Assembly (NCBI GenBank): GCA_001412355.1 | Contig: LKUD01000052.1 | Coordinates: forward strand, 1-51,261 | Direction: 5' to 3' | From: Methanoculleus sp. SDB | GTDB lineage: Archaea > Halobacteriota > Methanomicrobia > Methanomicrobiales > Methanomicrobiaceae | Length of the DNA: 51,261 nt | Shown: piece by piece, positions 26,026-35,989 of the stretch | Layout of the letters: each line of letters begins with the position of its first letter | How positions within the stretch are numbered: the stretch's first letter is position 1 | Translations under genes and position numbers: made by a program | Notes under the pieces: generated by a model | Told to the model about the DNA's origin: nothing | The model's database searches: none | What the model saw: only the letters and a program-made list of their open reading frames with translations

Positions 26026-27075
26026 ATGGACATCGGGTATGTGAATGCCAGGGTTCGCGGTATGAAAAGCCGCCTCCTCGTCCGGGATGAACTTGAAAGG
26101 CTGATGCATAAACCCGATATCGATGCGGTAGTTTCGGAACTCGAACGGTCTCCCTACATGCCGGAGATCGAGAAAGCGAGCGTACGGTACTCGGGCATCC
26201 ATTGCATCGAAAACGCCCTCAGGGCGGATCTTGCGGGAACATCCCGGAAGATCCTGCATATGGTGCGGGATGAACCGTTTGAGAAGTATGTTCGCATCTC
26301 TCTCAACAAATGGGATATCCAGAACATCAAGACGGTGCTGCGCGGAAAAAACATCCATGTCCCTGCCGCGGAGATTCTTGAATGCGTGGTGCCTGCGGGG
26401 GAGCTTGACGAAGCTACCTTCGTTGAGCTGGCGAAACAGCCCGATATCCGGTCGGTAATCGATCTGCTTGCCACATGGGAGGTCGAGTATGCAATGCCGC
26501 TCACCCGGAATTATGATAAGTTCCACAAAAAGCGGGATCTTGCCGTACTCGAATATGCGCTCGATAAATATTATTATCGACGTGTTCTCGCCATCCTGAA
26601 GGGCATGTCGCACGAGGAGGCCGTTGTACGCGATTTTGTGAAAACAGAGATCGATGTCATCAATATCAAGAGCATGCTCCGGATGATCCGGGACGGGGTT
26701 CCCCCTGAAGACGGAAAAAGCATCCTGATAGAGGGGGGGAGCATTTTCACTCCCGCAATGCTTCTCGATCTGATAGGGAAAAGGAGTATCGGGGATGCGC
26801 TGTCAGCGCTCGCCGGCACACCGTATTCATTTGTCACGGACCTTCCCGTCACATGGGCAGACAGCGGGAACATATCGGGATACGAAAAAGAGCTCGACAG
26901 GTTTTTGATTCGGAAGGGGATTCAGGCCTTTCGCACCGATCCCCTGAGTATCGCTGTGGTGATTGGATACCTCTGGGCAAAAAACAATGAAATTACCAAT
27001 ATCCGGATCATTTCCCGCTGTATTAACGCGTTTATTCCGGATGACGAGATACGGCAGGAGGTGCTGTATGTATAG
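26026..27075 (+). CDS. atpC: A-type ATP synthase subunit C / d (operon 1)
   Basis: A 349-residue soluble helical subunit that links the central stalk to the c ring (equivalent to V-ATPase d). The start MDIGYVNARVRGMKSRLL is typical. There is no N-terminal membrane helix, unlike its counterpart in operon 2. The ATG at 26026 directly follows the atpE stop; an earlier start at 25993 would overlap atpE. Confidence 0.92.
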   Translation: MDIGYVNARVRGMKSRLLVRDELERLMHKPDIDAVVSELERSPYMPEIEKASVRYSGIHCIENALRADLAGTSRKILHMVRDEPFEKYVRISLNKWDIQNIKTVLRGKNIHVPAAEILECVVPAGELDEATFVELAKQPDIRSVIDLLATWEVEYAMPLTRNYDKFHKKRDLAVLEYALDKYYYRRVLAILKGMSHEEAVVRDFVKTEIDVINIKSMLRMIRDGVPPEDGKSILIEGGSIFTPAMLLDLIGKRSIGDALSALAGTPYSFVTDLPVTWADSGNISGYEKELDRFLIRKGIQAFRTDPLSIAVVIGYLWAKNNEITNIRIISRCINAFIPDDEIRQEVLYV

Positions 27076-27385
27076 ATTTATGATCGTGACGGACCCGGAT
27101 AGCGCCCCGGGCTTCCGGATGGCAGGTGTCGATGTGATTGTCGCATCCGGTGTCGAGGAGGCGGGTCTTCTGCTCCCGACTCTCCTTCTGAAGGACGATA
27201 CGGGGATTGTCGCGGTCAATGAGGACTTTATGGAGTCCATTGATGAAAAGCTGCTTGATAAAATCGAGAAGACGTACCGGCCTATCATTATCCCGATTCC
27301 TGCAGGAACCAAAGGAATGGACCGATCGAACTATGTCGAACGGTTGATCCGGAAAGCGATCGGCCACAACATCGTGGTGGGGTGA
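27068..27385 (+). CDS. atpF: A-type ATP synthase subunit F (operon 1)
   Basis: A 105-residue Rossmann-like central-stalk subunit (MYRFMIVTDPDSAPGFRMAG, then IIIPIPAG). Overlaps the atpC stop by 8 nt. The longer in-frame extension to 26963 lies wholly inside atpC and is rejected. Confidence 0.9.
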   Translation: MYRFMIVTDPDSAPGFRMAGVDVIVASGVEEAGLLLPTLLLKDDTGIVAVNEDFMESIDEKLLDKIEKTYRPIIIPIPAGTKGMDRSNYVERLIRKAIGHNIVVG

Positions 27386-27391
27386 AGTGTA

Positions 27392-29128
27392 ATGGCAGAA
27401 GGATTGATTTCGAGAATTACCGGCCCGGTGGTCATCGCCGAGCATATGCAGGGAGCAAAGATGTACGATATCGTCCTCGTGGGTAACGAGCAGCTGAACG
27501 GCGAGATTATCCGGCTTGACGCCGATGAAGCGGTTATCCAGGTATACGAGGATACATCGGGCCTCACAATCGGTGAGAGGGTGGCAACGACCGAACAGGC
27601 GCTCAGCGTCGAATTGGGCCCCGGTCTGATCTCCTCGATCTACGACGGCGTGCAGCGGCCGCTTCCCGTGCTGGTGGAGCGGACGGGAAATTTCATTTCG
27701 CGCGGCGTAACCATTCCCGGCCTTGACCATGAAAAAAAATGGGAATTTGTTCCCACGGTGAAACCCGGCGATAGGGTTGGACCGGGCGACATCATCGGGA
27801 CCGTCCGGGAATACCATATCGAACACCGGATCATGGTGCCCCCTTCGGGCGGGGGGATTGTCAGGGAGATATCGGGCGGCGATTATACGGTTGACGACAC
27901 GGTCTGCATCCTTGAGGATGGCACCGGGATTACGCTCATGCAGCGGTGGCCGGTGCGGAAGGGGCGACCGTACCGGAAAAAACTCGATCCGACACTACCG
28001 CTGCTTACCGGGCAGAGGATCTTCGACACGCTCTTTCCGGTGACGAAAGGGGGAACCGCCATGATCCCCGGCGGATTCGGGACCGGCAAGACGGTTTCCG
28101 AACAGACGCTGGCAAAGTGGTCCGATACGCAGATTGTGGTGTATATCGGGTGCGGTGAGCGGGGGAATGAGATGACGGATGTCCTGACGGAGTTTCCCGA
28201 ACTGACGGATCCGAGGACGGGGCACCCTCTTATTCACCGGACGATCCTTATTGCCAATACCTCAAATATGCCGGTCGCTGCGCGCGAAGCCTCGATTTAT
28301 ACCGGTATCACCATCGGCGAGTATTTCAGGGACATGGGGTACGACGTGGCGCTCATGGCGGACTCCACCTCGCGGTGGGGTGAGGCGCTCCGCGAAGTCT
28401 CGGGCCGGCTTGAGGAGATGCCGGGTGAGGAAGGGTACCCCGCATACCTTGCATCGCGCCTTGCGGCATTCTATGAACGGGCGGGGCGCGTCACCTGCCT
28501 GGGCACGGACGAGCGGATGGGATCCGTCACCATCGTGGGCGCTGTTTCACCCCCCGGCGGGGACTTCTCCGAACCGATCACCCAGAACACGCTCCGGATT
28601 GCGGGCACTTTCTGGGCACTTGATACGACGCTCGCGCACGCACGGCATTTTCCGGCGATAAACTGGATTAAAAGCTATTCCCTGTACCTTGACTCGGTAC
28701 AGGAGTGGTTTGCCGACCATGTCTCCGAGGACTGGCGGGAACTCCGGGAGAGGACGATGTACCTCCTGCAGAAAGAGGTCGAATTGCAGGAAATCGTGCA
28801 GCTGGTCGGCCCGGACGCTCTGCCGGAGAGTGAGAAGGCAATTCTGGAGATCACACGGATGCTCAGGGAGGATTATCTCCAGCAGAGTGCGTATGATGCC
28901 GTCGATTCATTCTGCCCCCTCGATAAGCAGTACTGGATGCTGAAGGTGATTCTTGCGTATTACGACGCCATTGCGAAAGCAATGAACAGCGGGACGTCTC
29001 TGAGGAACCTCGTGAACCTGCCGGTGAAGACCGAGATCGCGAGAATGAAGGAGCGCGGGGATGTGAATGAAATCAAGGCCATTCTCGGGCAGATTGACGA
29101 GAACATTAGTACAGTTGAGGGTGCATGA
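27392..29128 (+). CDS. atpA: A-type ATP synthase catalytic subunit A (operon 1)
   Basis: A 578-residue catalytic subunit with beta barrel, the non-homologous bulge region (residues about 115-195) and the nucleotide-binding domain. The catalytic glutamate is in GCGERGNE (Glu256), and [11 protein letters not shown] and [10 protein letters not shown] are intact. The P-loop at 227-234 reads GGFGTGKT instead of GPFGSGKT found in the operon 2 paralog: proline and serine are replaced. It starts 6 nt after atpF and overlaps atpB by 4 nt. Confidence 0.95.
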   Translation: MAEGLISRITGPVVIAEHMQGAKMYDIVLVGNEQLNGEIIRLDADEAVIQVYEDTSGLTIGERVATTEQALSVELGPGLISSIYDGVQRPLPVLVERTGNFISRGVTIPGLDHEKKWEFVPTVKPGDRVGPGDIIGTVREYHIEHRIMVPPSGGGIVREISGGDYTVDDTVCILEDGTGITLMQRWPVRKGRPYRKKLDPTLPLLTGQRIFDTLFPVTKGGTAMIPGGFGTGKTVSEQTLAKWSDTQIVVYIGCGERGNEMTDVLTEFPELTDPRTGHPLIHRTILIANTSNMPVAAREASIYTGITIGEYFRDMGYDVALMADSTSRWGEALREVSGRLEEMPGEEGYPAYLASRLAAFYERAGRVTCLGTDERMGSVTIVGAVSPPGGDFSEPITQNTLRIAGTFWALDTTLAHARHFPAINWIKSYSLYLDSVQEWFADHVSEDWRELRERTMYLLQKEVELQEIVQLVGPDALPESEKAILEITRMLREDYLQQSAYDAVDSFCPLDKQYWMLKVILAYYDAIAKAMNSGTSLRNLVNLPVKTEIARMKERGDVNEIKAILGQIDENISTVEGA

Positions 29129-30525
29129 TGCAGCAGAAAAGCCTTGTTTCAAAGGAGTATAAAACCTTAAATTACGTATCCGGACCCCTGATATTCGTCG
29201 AAAGGCTCACGGGAGTCTCATTCGGGGAGATTGCCCGCATCACACTCCCGAACGGGGAGGTGAGGACCGGTCAGGTGTTGGATATATCGAAGGATCTTGG
29301 CGTCATTCAGGTATACGAGGGAACCAGCGGGATCGATGATCTGCATACCACGGTGAAATTTACCGGCGAACCGCCGTGTATCTACGTGTCGTACGACATG
29401 CTCGGACGGGTGTTCAACGGTGTGGGCATCCCGAGAGACGACGGCCCGGAGATCATCCCGGAGGATCACCTTGACATCAACGGCATGCCGATCAATCCCT
29501 ATGCACGCGACAAGCCGGCAGACTTCATCCAGACCGGGATCTCAGCAATCGACGGCCTGAACACGCTGGTCCGCGGGCAGAAACTGCCGATATTCTCCGG
29601 TGCCGGATTGCCGGCAAGCGAACTTGCCGCCCAGATCGCACGGCAGACGAAGGTGCTCGGCGAAGGGGAGAATTTTGCGGTTGTCTTTGCCGCGATGGGG
29701 ATCACCTACAAGGAAGCGTCATTCTTTATGCGTGACTTTGAAAGAACCGGTGCCCTCGAACGCGTGGTCTTTTTCATGAACCTTGCCGACGATCCCACTA
29801 TCGAGCGGATTGCGACGCCCCGATGCGCCCTGACCACGGCTGAATTCCTTGCCTATACGCACGGCCTCCATGTTCTCGTGATCCTCACCGACATGACGAA
29901 TTACTGCGAGGCACTCCGTGAGATCTCAACTGCCCGCGAGGAAGTCCCGGGAAGGCGCGGGTACCCCGGGTATATGTATACCGACCTCGCGTCGATCTAC
30001 GAGAGAGCGGGGAGAATTCAGGGCAAAAAAGGATCCATCACCCAGATACCGATCCTCACGATGCCCGACGACGACATCACCCACCCCGTACCGGATCTTA
30101 CCGGGTATATTACCGAGGGGCAGATCGTGCTCTCCCGCGACCTTTTCCGCCGGGGCTTAAATCCCCCGATCGACGTCCTCCCCTGCCTCTCCCGGCTCAT
30201 GAACCTCGGGATCGGCCCTGAAAAGACACGGGAAGACCACAGGAACGTTGCGGACCAGCTCTATGCCTCCTATGCCTATGGGAGGGACCTCCGGAAGCTG
30301 GTTGCTATTGTCGGGGAAGAGGCGCTCACCGAGCTGGATAAAAAGTATCTGTATTTTGCCGATGTTTTCGAGAAAGAATTTGTATCGCAGGGCGATGAGG
30401 ACAGGTCGATTGAGAGGACGTTTGAGATCGGATGGAACCTCCTGTCGATACTGCCCGAAACAGAGCTGAAGCGGATCAAGATGAATTTCATCGAGAAGTA
30501 CCACCCTGACCATCAAGAGGCCTGA
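29125..30525 (+). CDS. atpB: A-type ATP synthase subunit B (operon 1)
   Basis: A 466-residue non-catalytic nucleotide-binding subunit (SGPLIFVE start, [13 protein letters not shown] in place of a true P-loop, [29 protein letters not shown]). Alternates with A in the A3B3 head. Two ATGs lie in tandem at the start; the first overlaps the atpA stop. Intact, normal length. Confidence 0.95.
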   Translation: MMQQKSLVSKEYKTLNYVSGPLIFVERLTGVSFGEIARITLPNGEVRTGQVLDISKDLGVIQVYEGTSGIDDLHTTVKFTGEPPCIYVSYDMLGRVFNGVGIPRDDGPEIIPEDHLDINGMPINPYARDKPADFIQTGISAIDGLNTLVRGQKLPIFSGAGLPASELAAQIARQTKVLGEGENFAVVFAAMGITYKEASFFMRDFERTGALERVVFFMNLADDPTIERIATPRCALTTAEFLAYTHGLHVLVILTDMTNYCEALREISTAREEVPGRRGYPGYMYTDLASIYERAGRIQGKKGSITQIPILTMPDDDITHPVPDLTGYITEGQIVLSRDLFRRGLNPPIDVLPCLSRLMNLGIGPEKTREDHRNVADQLYASYAYGRDLRKLVAIVGEEALTELDKKYLYFADVFEKEFVSQGDEDRSIERTFEIGWNLLSILPETELKRIKMNFIEKYHPDHQEA

Positions 30526-30526
30526 T

Positions 30527-31189
30527 ATGGAGCAGGTAAATCCGACCCGGATGGAGCTGATGAAAATACGGGCCCAGATTCGTCTTGCGGAGCAGGGCAA
30601 AGACCTCCTGCAGGGTAAGATGGATGCGCTGATGAAGGAATTGCGGCCCATCGCAAGAGCTGTTACGGAATCGCGAAATGAACTCGATTCCATTTCCGAG
30701 GATGCCCAGCGTTCCCTTCTCACAGCGCAGGCCGCCGATGACCCTGTTGCGCTTACATCCGCTTCCTTCGCCACAAAACGGCAGGTCAACCTGGCAATCA
30801 CGGGAAAAAACATCATGGGTGTGCCGGTCCCGGTGATCCAGAAACTCAGCGTGTCACGGAGAATATGCGAACGGGGCTACAGCATTCTCGGAGTGAGCGG
30901 ACGAATCGACGAGGTTGCGGAGAAGTACGAACGTGAAATCGACCTGATTATCGGGCTTGCCGAGACGGAAACAGCACTCCGGCGGATTGGAGGTGAAATC
31001 CAGATGACACGGCGCCGGGTGAACGCCCTCGAGCAGGTTATGATTCCCGAACTGAAACAGCAGGCGAAGTATATCAGCATCACCATCGATGAGCGGGAAC
31101 GTGAAGATCTCTTCAGGCTGAAAAAAGTCAAAAAGATACTTGAGCGGAAAAAGAAGGAAAAAAAGAGGGTTCGGGCTCTGGCGGAATAA
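30527..31189 (+). CDS. atpD: A-type ATP synthase subunit D (operon 1)
   Basis: A 220-residue antiparallel coiled-coil rotor shaft (NPTRMELMKIRAQI start, TRRRVNALEQVMIPEL near the C-terminus, basic tail). Equivalent to the gamma-like central axle. It is the last gene of operon 1; 36 nt later the convergent minus-strand gene ends, so the two operons meet here. Confidence 0.93.
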   Translation: MEQVNPTRMELMKIRAQIRLAEQGKDLLQGKMDALMKELRPIARAVTESRNELDSISEDAQRSLLTAQAADDPVALTSASFATKRQVNLAITGKNIMGVPVPVIQKLSVSRRICERGYSILGVSGRIDEVAEKYEREIDLIIGLAETETALRRIGGEIQMTRRRVNALEQVMIPELKQQAKYISITIDEREREDLFRLKKVKKILERKKKEKKRVRALAE

Positions 31190-31225
31190 CCTTTTTTCAG
31201 GGCAGTGGCCGGATTTCCCCCGGGA

Positions 31226-31558
31226 TCATTCAAACGTCCGCTTGAGAATTGCCGCCAGATTGTTCATGGCTGTGTCTTTTCCGGTTTTTCGGGCCCTGAG
31301 ATTCTGCCCGATAGTGATCATGGCGTTTACGTCGTTTCGCGTGAGCCGGGAAAATGCAGATTTTTCCCAGTCGCTCCGGTCAATCCGGACCCATGCCTCG
31401 CCGAGGAGGTCGATGAGGATCTCGCGATCCGATGCGGGAATAGATGTCCATTCGGGACCCAGATGCATACGTAATTTTGCAACGACCTCTTCTACGTTCT
31501 TTTCTTTCTGCAGGAGAAAGATCTTTCTCCCGAGTTCGTCATCGGTCACCTCAGGCAT
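31226..31558 (-). CDS. Hypothetical 110-residue protein at the operon junction
   Basis: Not recognised. A soluble, mixed-charge, mostly helical protein (MPEVTDDELGRKIFLLQKEK.. ending LKRTFE) with no membrane segment or cysteine. The ATG at 31558 is preferred because a TATA-like AAAATATTTAACC at 31595-31607 lies 37-49 nt upstream; the open frame back to 31663 crosses that element. It lies downstream of operon 2 in the same direction but probably has its own promoter. Confidence 0.65.
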   Translation of the reverse strand: MPEVTDDELGRKIFLLQKEKNVEEVVAKLRMHLGPEWTSIPASDREILIDLLGEAWVRIDRSDWEKSAFSRLTRNDVNAMITIGQNLRARKTGKDTAMNNLAAILKRTFE

Positions 31559-31687
31559 GTGTCCACGTTCCGTACTCTGGGTTGGAGGAGCAGGGTTAAA
31601 TATTTTTGTTAAAATAAAATCTCGGATATCCTCTCCGGGAGGCGCTGTGCCGGGAACCGTCATGCCTGATCGAAGAACGGGGGCCGT

Positions 31688-31831
31688 CTACAGAAGGACG
31701 AGCAGCACCAGCACAACCGCTCCGGCGGCGACCGCACAGCCCGCAGCGATCTGTATCAGGATCATAAGGACATGCAGCTGTGCCCGCACTCCCGGGCCTT
31801 CGAGCAGGTGTTCAAGCCATCGATCCCTCAT
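31688..31831 (-). CDS. 47-residue single-membrane-helix peptide after atpD (operon 2)
   Basis: An open frame overlapping the end of atpD2: [20 protein letters not shown], then about 27 uninterrupted hydrophobic residues rich in Ala, Val and Leu to the stop. The ATG is preceded immediately by a strong purine run (GGGAGAGGAGG) and sits 14 nt before the atpD stop, so translational coupling is likely. A charged head and one long membrane helix suggest a small accessory or assembly subunit of the operon 2 enzyme, but no family is recognised. Confidence 0.6.
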   Translation of the reverse strand: MRDRWLEHLLEGPGVRAQLHVLMILIQIAAGCAVAAGAVVLVLLVLL

Positions 31832-32483
31832 CCTCCTCTCCCGCCTTCTTCCGGTGGATCAGTTTCGTTCTCTTTCTCCGGAAGAGATTTTCCCGCTCAA
31901 GCTCTTCCAGGTGCGATTCGATGTGCTTTTGTGTAGCCGCGATCTGCGGGATGAGAACCGTCTCCAGCGCATTGACCCGCCGTTTTGTCTTCTCGATCTC
32001 CTGTGCAATCCTCCGGAGGGTGTTCTCGCTCTCCGCCGCACGGAGCGCCAGTGCGAGGAGCCGATCAAACGAATCTGCCGCCTCGTCGAGTGCGGCGGTC
32101 GTGCCGGTGTACCCATAGCCTCTGCCGCCCGGATGCCTCGAATCCGGCCGGGTACCGATCACGGGAACGGGAACCCCCATGATGTGGCGGGCACGGATGG
32201 GGACCTCCCCCCGGTCGGGCACTGCACAGACGGCATCCGCCACTCCGCCCTCGCCGGCCAGCATCTGCGCAACAGTAAGTTTTTCAAACGCCTGTACGGA
32301 TTCCCGTTCGAGCATGCGCCGGATATCGGCAAACTCCTCCACCATCCTGAGGAATTCGATGATCATCGCATCCCGCTTCTCCTCAAGCAGGTCATGCCCT
32401 TTCCTGGCCAGGAGCTCACGCTTCCTCAGTTTCAGGAGTTCGATGCGCGTGGGCCTGATGCCTTTGATGATTTTTTTATGCAT
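31812..32483 (-). CDS. atpD: A-type ATP synthase subunit D (operon 2)
   Basis: A 223-residue coiled-coil rotor subunit ([21 protein letters not shown] start, [17 protein letters not shown] near the end). The ATG at 32483 overlaps the atpB2 stop by 8 nt; the longer frame to 32519 lies inside atpB2. Clearly diverged from operon 1 AtpD, with a Gly/Arg-rich insertion ([16 protein letters not shown]) in the middle loop. Its last codons contain the start of the small membrane peptide. Confidence 0.92.
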   Translation of the reverse strand: MHKKIIKGIRPTRIELLKLRKRELLARKGHDLLEEKRDAMIIEFLRMVEEFADIRRMLERESVQAFEKLTVAQMLAGEGGVADAVCAVPDRGEVPIRARHIMGVPVPVIGTRPDSRHPGGRGYGYTGTTAALDEAADSFDRLLALALRAAESENTLRRIAQEIEKTKRRVNALETVLIPQIAATQKHIESHLEELERENLFRRKRTKLIHRKKAGEEDEGSMA

Positions 32484-33876
32484 CGTTCTCCCTTCGGTGG
32501 TCAGGATGGTACCGGGCAATCAGCTCCGGGTCAATCCGTTTGAGTTCGGGTTCCGGGAGGATCGCGAGGAGTCTCCACGCGGCATCGAGCGACTCGTCGA
32601 TACTCCTCCCGATTTTCGCACCCTGGTTGATGAACTCCCTTTCGAAACGGTCCGAAAATGAGAGGAATGTCAGATCCGTGCGACTCAACCCCTCCTCCCC
32701 GACCACAGCGACAAGGCTCCGGAGCTTTTTGCCCTGTGCGTAGGCGGAATAAAGCTGGTTGTTCACGTCCTGGTGGTCCTCGCGAGTCCGTTCCGACCCG
32801 ATTCCTCCCTGCATCAGCCGCGAAAGGCAGGGGAGCACATCAATCGGAGGATAGATCCCTTTCCGGTGCAGTTCCCGCGAGAGAACGATCTGACCCTCCG
32901 TAATATACCCCGTCAGGTCGGGAATCGGATGCGTGATATCGTCATCCGGCATCGTCAGGATTGGCATCTGCGTGATGGAGCCGGGCTTTCCCTTCACGCG
33001 GCCGGCACGTTCGTAGAGCGATGCAAGATCGGTATACATATACCCGGGATACCCGCGCCTTCCCGGGACTTCCTCGCGAGCCGCCGCGATTTCTCGGAGT
33101 GCCTCGCAGTAATTCGTCATGTCGGTGAGGATCACGAGAACATGCATGTCCCTGTCAAATGCAAGGTATTCTGCGGCGGTGAGGGCTATCCGGGGGGTGA
33201 CGAACCGCTCAATGACGGGATCGTCCGCAAGGTTGAGGAAGAGGAGTGTCCGGTCGAACGCGCCCGTCTCCCTGAAGTCACGGATGAAGAAATTGGCCTC
33301 TTCGTGAGTGATCCCCATCGCAGCAAAGACGACTGCAAAATCCTCTTCTTTTCCCGGCACGCGTGCCTGCCGCGTAATCTGCGCCGCGAGCATGTTGTGG
33401 GGAAGCCCGGCTCCCGAGAAGATAGGCAGCTTCTGTCCCCGCACGAGGGTATTCATGGCGTCGATGGTCGAGATGCCGGTCTCGATAAAGTCGCGGGGAA
33501 AATCCCGCGAGTGCGGATTGATCGAGTAGCCGTGGATGTCCCGTACCGTTTCGGGAATGACCGGATCGCCGCCGTCAATCGGGTGGCCGAGCCCGTTTAA
33601 AATCCTCCCGAGCATCTCCTCGGACACCGGGATTGTGAGCGTTTTTCCGGTGAACCTGACGGATGTGGCATCGGTGTCGATATCCCGCGTCCCCCCGAAG
33701 ACCTGCACAACGGCAAGGTTCTGCCGCGCTTCAAGCACCTGCCCGAGGCGTTTTTCCCCGGAGGGCATCGTGATGCGGGCAACCTCCCCGTAGGCGACAT
33801 CCGCAATCTCATTGACGACGATCAGCGGACCGCTCACCTTCGTTATCGTTGAATATTCCCTGTTTTTCGAGATCAT
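32476..33876 (-). CDS. atpB: A-type ATP synthase subunit B (operon 2)
   Basis: A 466-residue subunit, same length as its operon 1 counterpart ([52 protein letters not shown]). The ATG at 33876 overlaps the atpA2 stop (ATGA); the 26 extra codons to 33954 are out-of-frame atpA2. Intact. Confidence 0.94.
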   Translation of the reverse strand: MISKNREYSTITKVSGPLIVVNEIADVAYGEVARITMPSGEKRLGQVLEARQNLAVVQVFGGTRDIDTDATSVRFTGKTLTIPVSEEMLGRILNGLGHPIDGGDPVIPETVRDIHGYSINPHSRDFPRDFIETGISTIDAMNTLVRGQKLPIFSGAGLPHNMLAAQITRQARVPGKEEDFAVVFAAMGITHEEANFFIRDFRETGAFDRTLLFLNLADDPVIERFVTPRIALTAAEYLAFDRDMHVLVILTDMTNYCEALREIAAAREEVPGRRGYPGYMYTDLASLYERAGRVKGKPGSITQMPILTMPDDDITHPIPDLTGYITEGQIVLSRELHRKGIYPPIDVLPCLSRLMQGGIGSERTREDHQDVNNQLYSAYAQGKKLRSLVAVVGEEGLSRTDLTFLSFSDRFEREFINQGAKIGRSIDESLDAAWRLLAILPEPELKRIDPELIARYHPDHRRENDA

Positions 33877-35660
33877 GGCTCTCCCCCCGCATCCCGTCCC
33901 GGTACGCCGAGCGATTCGAACTGGGTGCGCATCTCGTCGCACACTGCCCGCCACTCGTCATCGAAATTGTCGTCGGCAACGGTCCCGAGCCGTGCCATCC
34001 GTGTTCTGACGGGGAGTTCGCCGATCATCTCGTACCCCGCTCCCCGCCCGAGTGCTTTCCGGGCCATGTCGTGGAACGCGAGAATGGCGCGCATCATGGC
34101 GTACTGCTTCTCCGGCCCGCAATAGGTGTCGACCCGGTGAAACGCATGCTGCATCAGGAAGCTCTCCCTGATGATCTCCGCGATGAGGAGGATTAGTTTA
34201 TCATTCTCCGGAAGAACGTCCGCTCCGACAAGCTGCACAATCTCCTCCAGTTCGCTCTCTTTCTGGAGCGTTGCCATCATGGACTTCCGCATCTCATCCC
34301 ACTTCTCTCCCGCACGCTCCTGCCACCATCCGCGTATCTGATCCGAATAGAGCGAATAGGACTCGAGCCAGTTGATTGCGGGAAAATGTCGTTTGTAGGC
34401 GAGTTCGGCATCAAGCGCCCAGAAGACTTTTACAATCCTGAGCGTGTTCTGCGTGACCGGTTCGGAGAAGTCACCGCCCGGAGGGCTTACGGCTCCGATA
34501 ATGGATATCGATCCGGTGCGCGCCTCCGTACCAAGCGTGGTGATCCGGCCGGCCCGTTCATAGAAATCCGCAAGGCGCGATGCAAGGTATGCGGGGTATC
34601 CTTCCTCACCCGGCATCTCCTCAAGCCGCCCGGAGATCTCCCGCATCGCTTCCGCCCACCGCGACGTGGAGTCCGCCATCAGTGCCACATCGTATCCCAT
34701 GTCCCGGTAGTACTCGGCAATCGTTATCCCGGTGTAAACACTTGCCTCACGGGCAGCGACCGGCATATTGCTCGTGTTGGCAATAAGGACCGTGCGTTTC
34801 ATGAGCGGTTCCCCGGTCAGGGGGTCTTCCAGCCGGGGAAATTCGCGGAGTACGTCCGCCATCTCGTTGCCCCGCTCACCACACCCGACATATACGATGA
34901 TGTCGGCATCAACCCATTTTGCCAGCTGCTGCTGCACCACTGTCTTCCCCGAACCGAACGGTCCCGGCACTGCGGCGGTGCCTCCTTTTGCGATCGGGAA
35001 GAACGTGTCGATAGTCCTCTGCCCGGTGATAAGAGGAATGGTCGGCTCCAGCTTGGTGGCAAACGGCCGTGCCCTTCGTACCGGCCAGTACTGCAGCATC
35101 CGGACGGAACGTTTCTCACCCCGGGTCTCGATCGTGGCAATCGTATCTTCAATCCGGTACGAACCCTTCGCGGCAATCTCACGAACCGTGCCCTCCAAGC
35201 CAGGAGGGACGAGAATCCTGTGCGTCATGGTCGCGGTTTCGGGAACGGTACCGATGACGTCTCCCGAGACAACAGAATCCCCGGGTGCTACCGCGGGGGT
35301 AAAGTCCCACGAGGCCGAACGGTCTAGCGGATGAACCTGAATGCCCCGCTGGATGTAAAAGCCGCTTTTTTCCTCGACGACCGTCAGGGGGCGCTGGATG
35401 CCGTCGAATATGGTTCCGAGAAGGCCGGGTGCGAGTTCGACCGACAACGGCATCCCGGTGCCGATGACCGGTTCGCCCGGCGTAATCCCGGACGTCTCCT
35501 CGTACACCTGGATGGTGGCAACGTCTTTTTCGAGCCCGATGATCTCCCCGATGAGCTGCTCTGTGCCCACTCTCACCAGCTCATACATGCGTGACCCCGT
35601 CATGCCGCCTGCTGCGACAACGGGGCCGATAACCCTGATAATCGTGCCCTGCCCCTTCAT
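33873..35660 (-). CDS. atpA: A-type ATP synthase catalytic subunit A (operon 2)
   Basis: A 595-residue catalytic subunit with the canonical P-loop GPFGSGKT at 233-240, the GER glutamate (GCGERGNE), [11 protein letters not shown] and [10 protein letters not shown]. It is the textbook version of the active site, whereas operon 1 deviates. It has a longer Asp/Glu-rich C-terminal tail. Overlaps atpF2 and atpB2 by 4 nt each. Confidence 0.95.
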   Translation of the reverse strand: MKGQGTIIRVIGPVVAAGGMTGSRMYELVRVGTEQLIGEIIGLEKDVATIQVYEETSGITPGEPVIGTGMPLSVELAPGLLGTIFDGIQRPLTVVEEKSGFYIQRGIQVHPLDRSASWDFTPAVAPGDSVVSGDVIGTVPETATMTHRILVPPGLEGTVREIAAKGSYRIEDTIATIETRGEKRSVRMLQYWPVRRARPFATKLEPTIPLITGQRTIDTFFPIAKGGTAAVPGPFGSGKTVVQQQLAKWVDADIIVYVGCGERGNEMADVLREFPRLEDPLTGEPLMKRTVLIANTSNMPVAAREASVYTGITIAEYYRDMGYDVALMADSTSRWAEAMREISGRLEEMPGEEGYPAYLASRLADFYERAGRITTLGTEARTGSISIIGAVSPPGGDFSEPVTQNTLRIVKVFWALDAELAYKRHFPAINWLESYSLYSDQIRGWWQERAGEKWDEMRKSMMATLQKESELEEIVQLVGADVLPENDKLILLIAEIIRESFLMQHAFHRVDTYCGPEKQYAMMRAILAFHDMARKALGRGAGYEMIGELPVRTRMARLGTVADDNFDDEWRAVCDEMRTQFESLGVPGRDAGGEP

Positions 35661-35989
35661 GATTTCTCATCCTCCATGCTGACGGTCCGTCCGACCGCTG
35701 TCTGCATCAGTTCCCGGACGGTCTCTTCCCCGTGCCCCGCCTCATCTTTTCCCGGGACCGCGATGATGACCGGTGAGGGGAACGGCTCTTTTCCGGCTGA
35801 TCTGACCGCCGGCCTGATGAGATCTGCAAAACTTTCCTGGATAATGATGACACCGATCGTGGGATCGCGGAGGAATGCGGCAAGCGCTGCCTCCGTTTCA
35901 TTCACGCTGCCGGCCGTGCAGGTATTCTTCAGCCCCGCAAGCCCGAATCCCGCCACCATATCCCGGTCGCCGATTACCGCAATGTTCAT
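35657..35989 (-). CDS. atpF: A-type ATP synthase subunit F (operon 2)
   Basis: A 110-residue central-stalk subunit ([32 protein letters not shown]). It keeps the conserved GDxDxxxGFxLAG start better than operon 1 AtpF. Overlaps atpC2 and atpA2 by 4 nt each. Confidence 0.92.
   Translation of the reverse strand: MNIAVIGDRDMVAGFGLAGLKNTCTAGSVNETEAALAAFLRDPTIGVIIIQESFADLIRPAVRSAGKEPFPSPVIIAVPGKDEAGHGEETVRELMQTAVGRTVSMEDEKS

Noticed and set aside
31140-32543. Plus-strand open frame of 467 residues
   Set aside because: Antisense to atpD2, the 110-residue gene and the small membrane peptide; Ser/Arg/Pro-rich with no domain.
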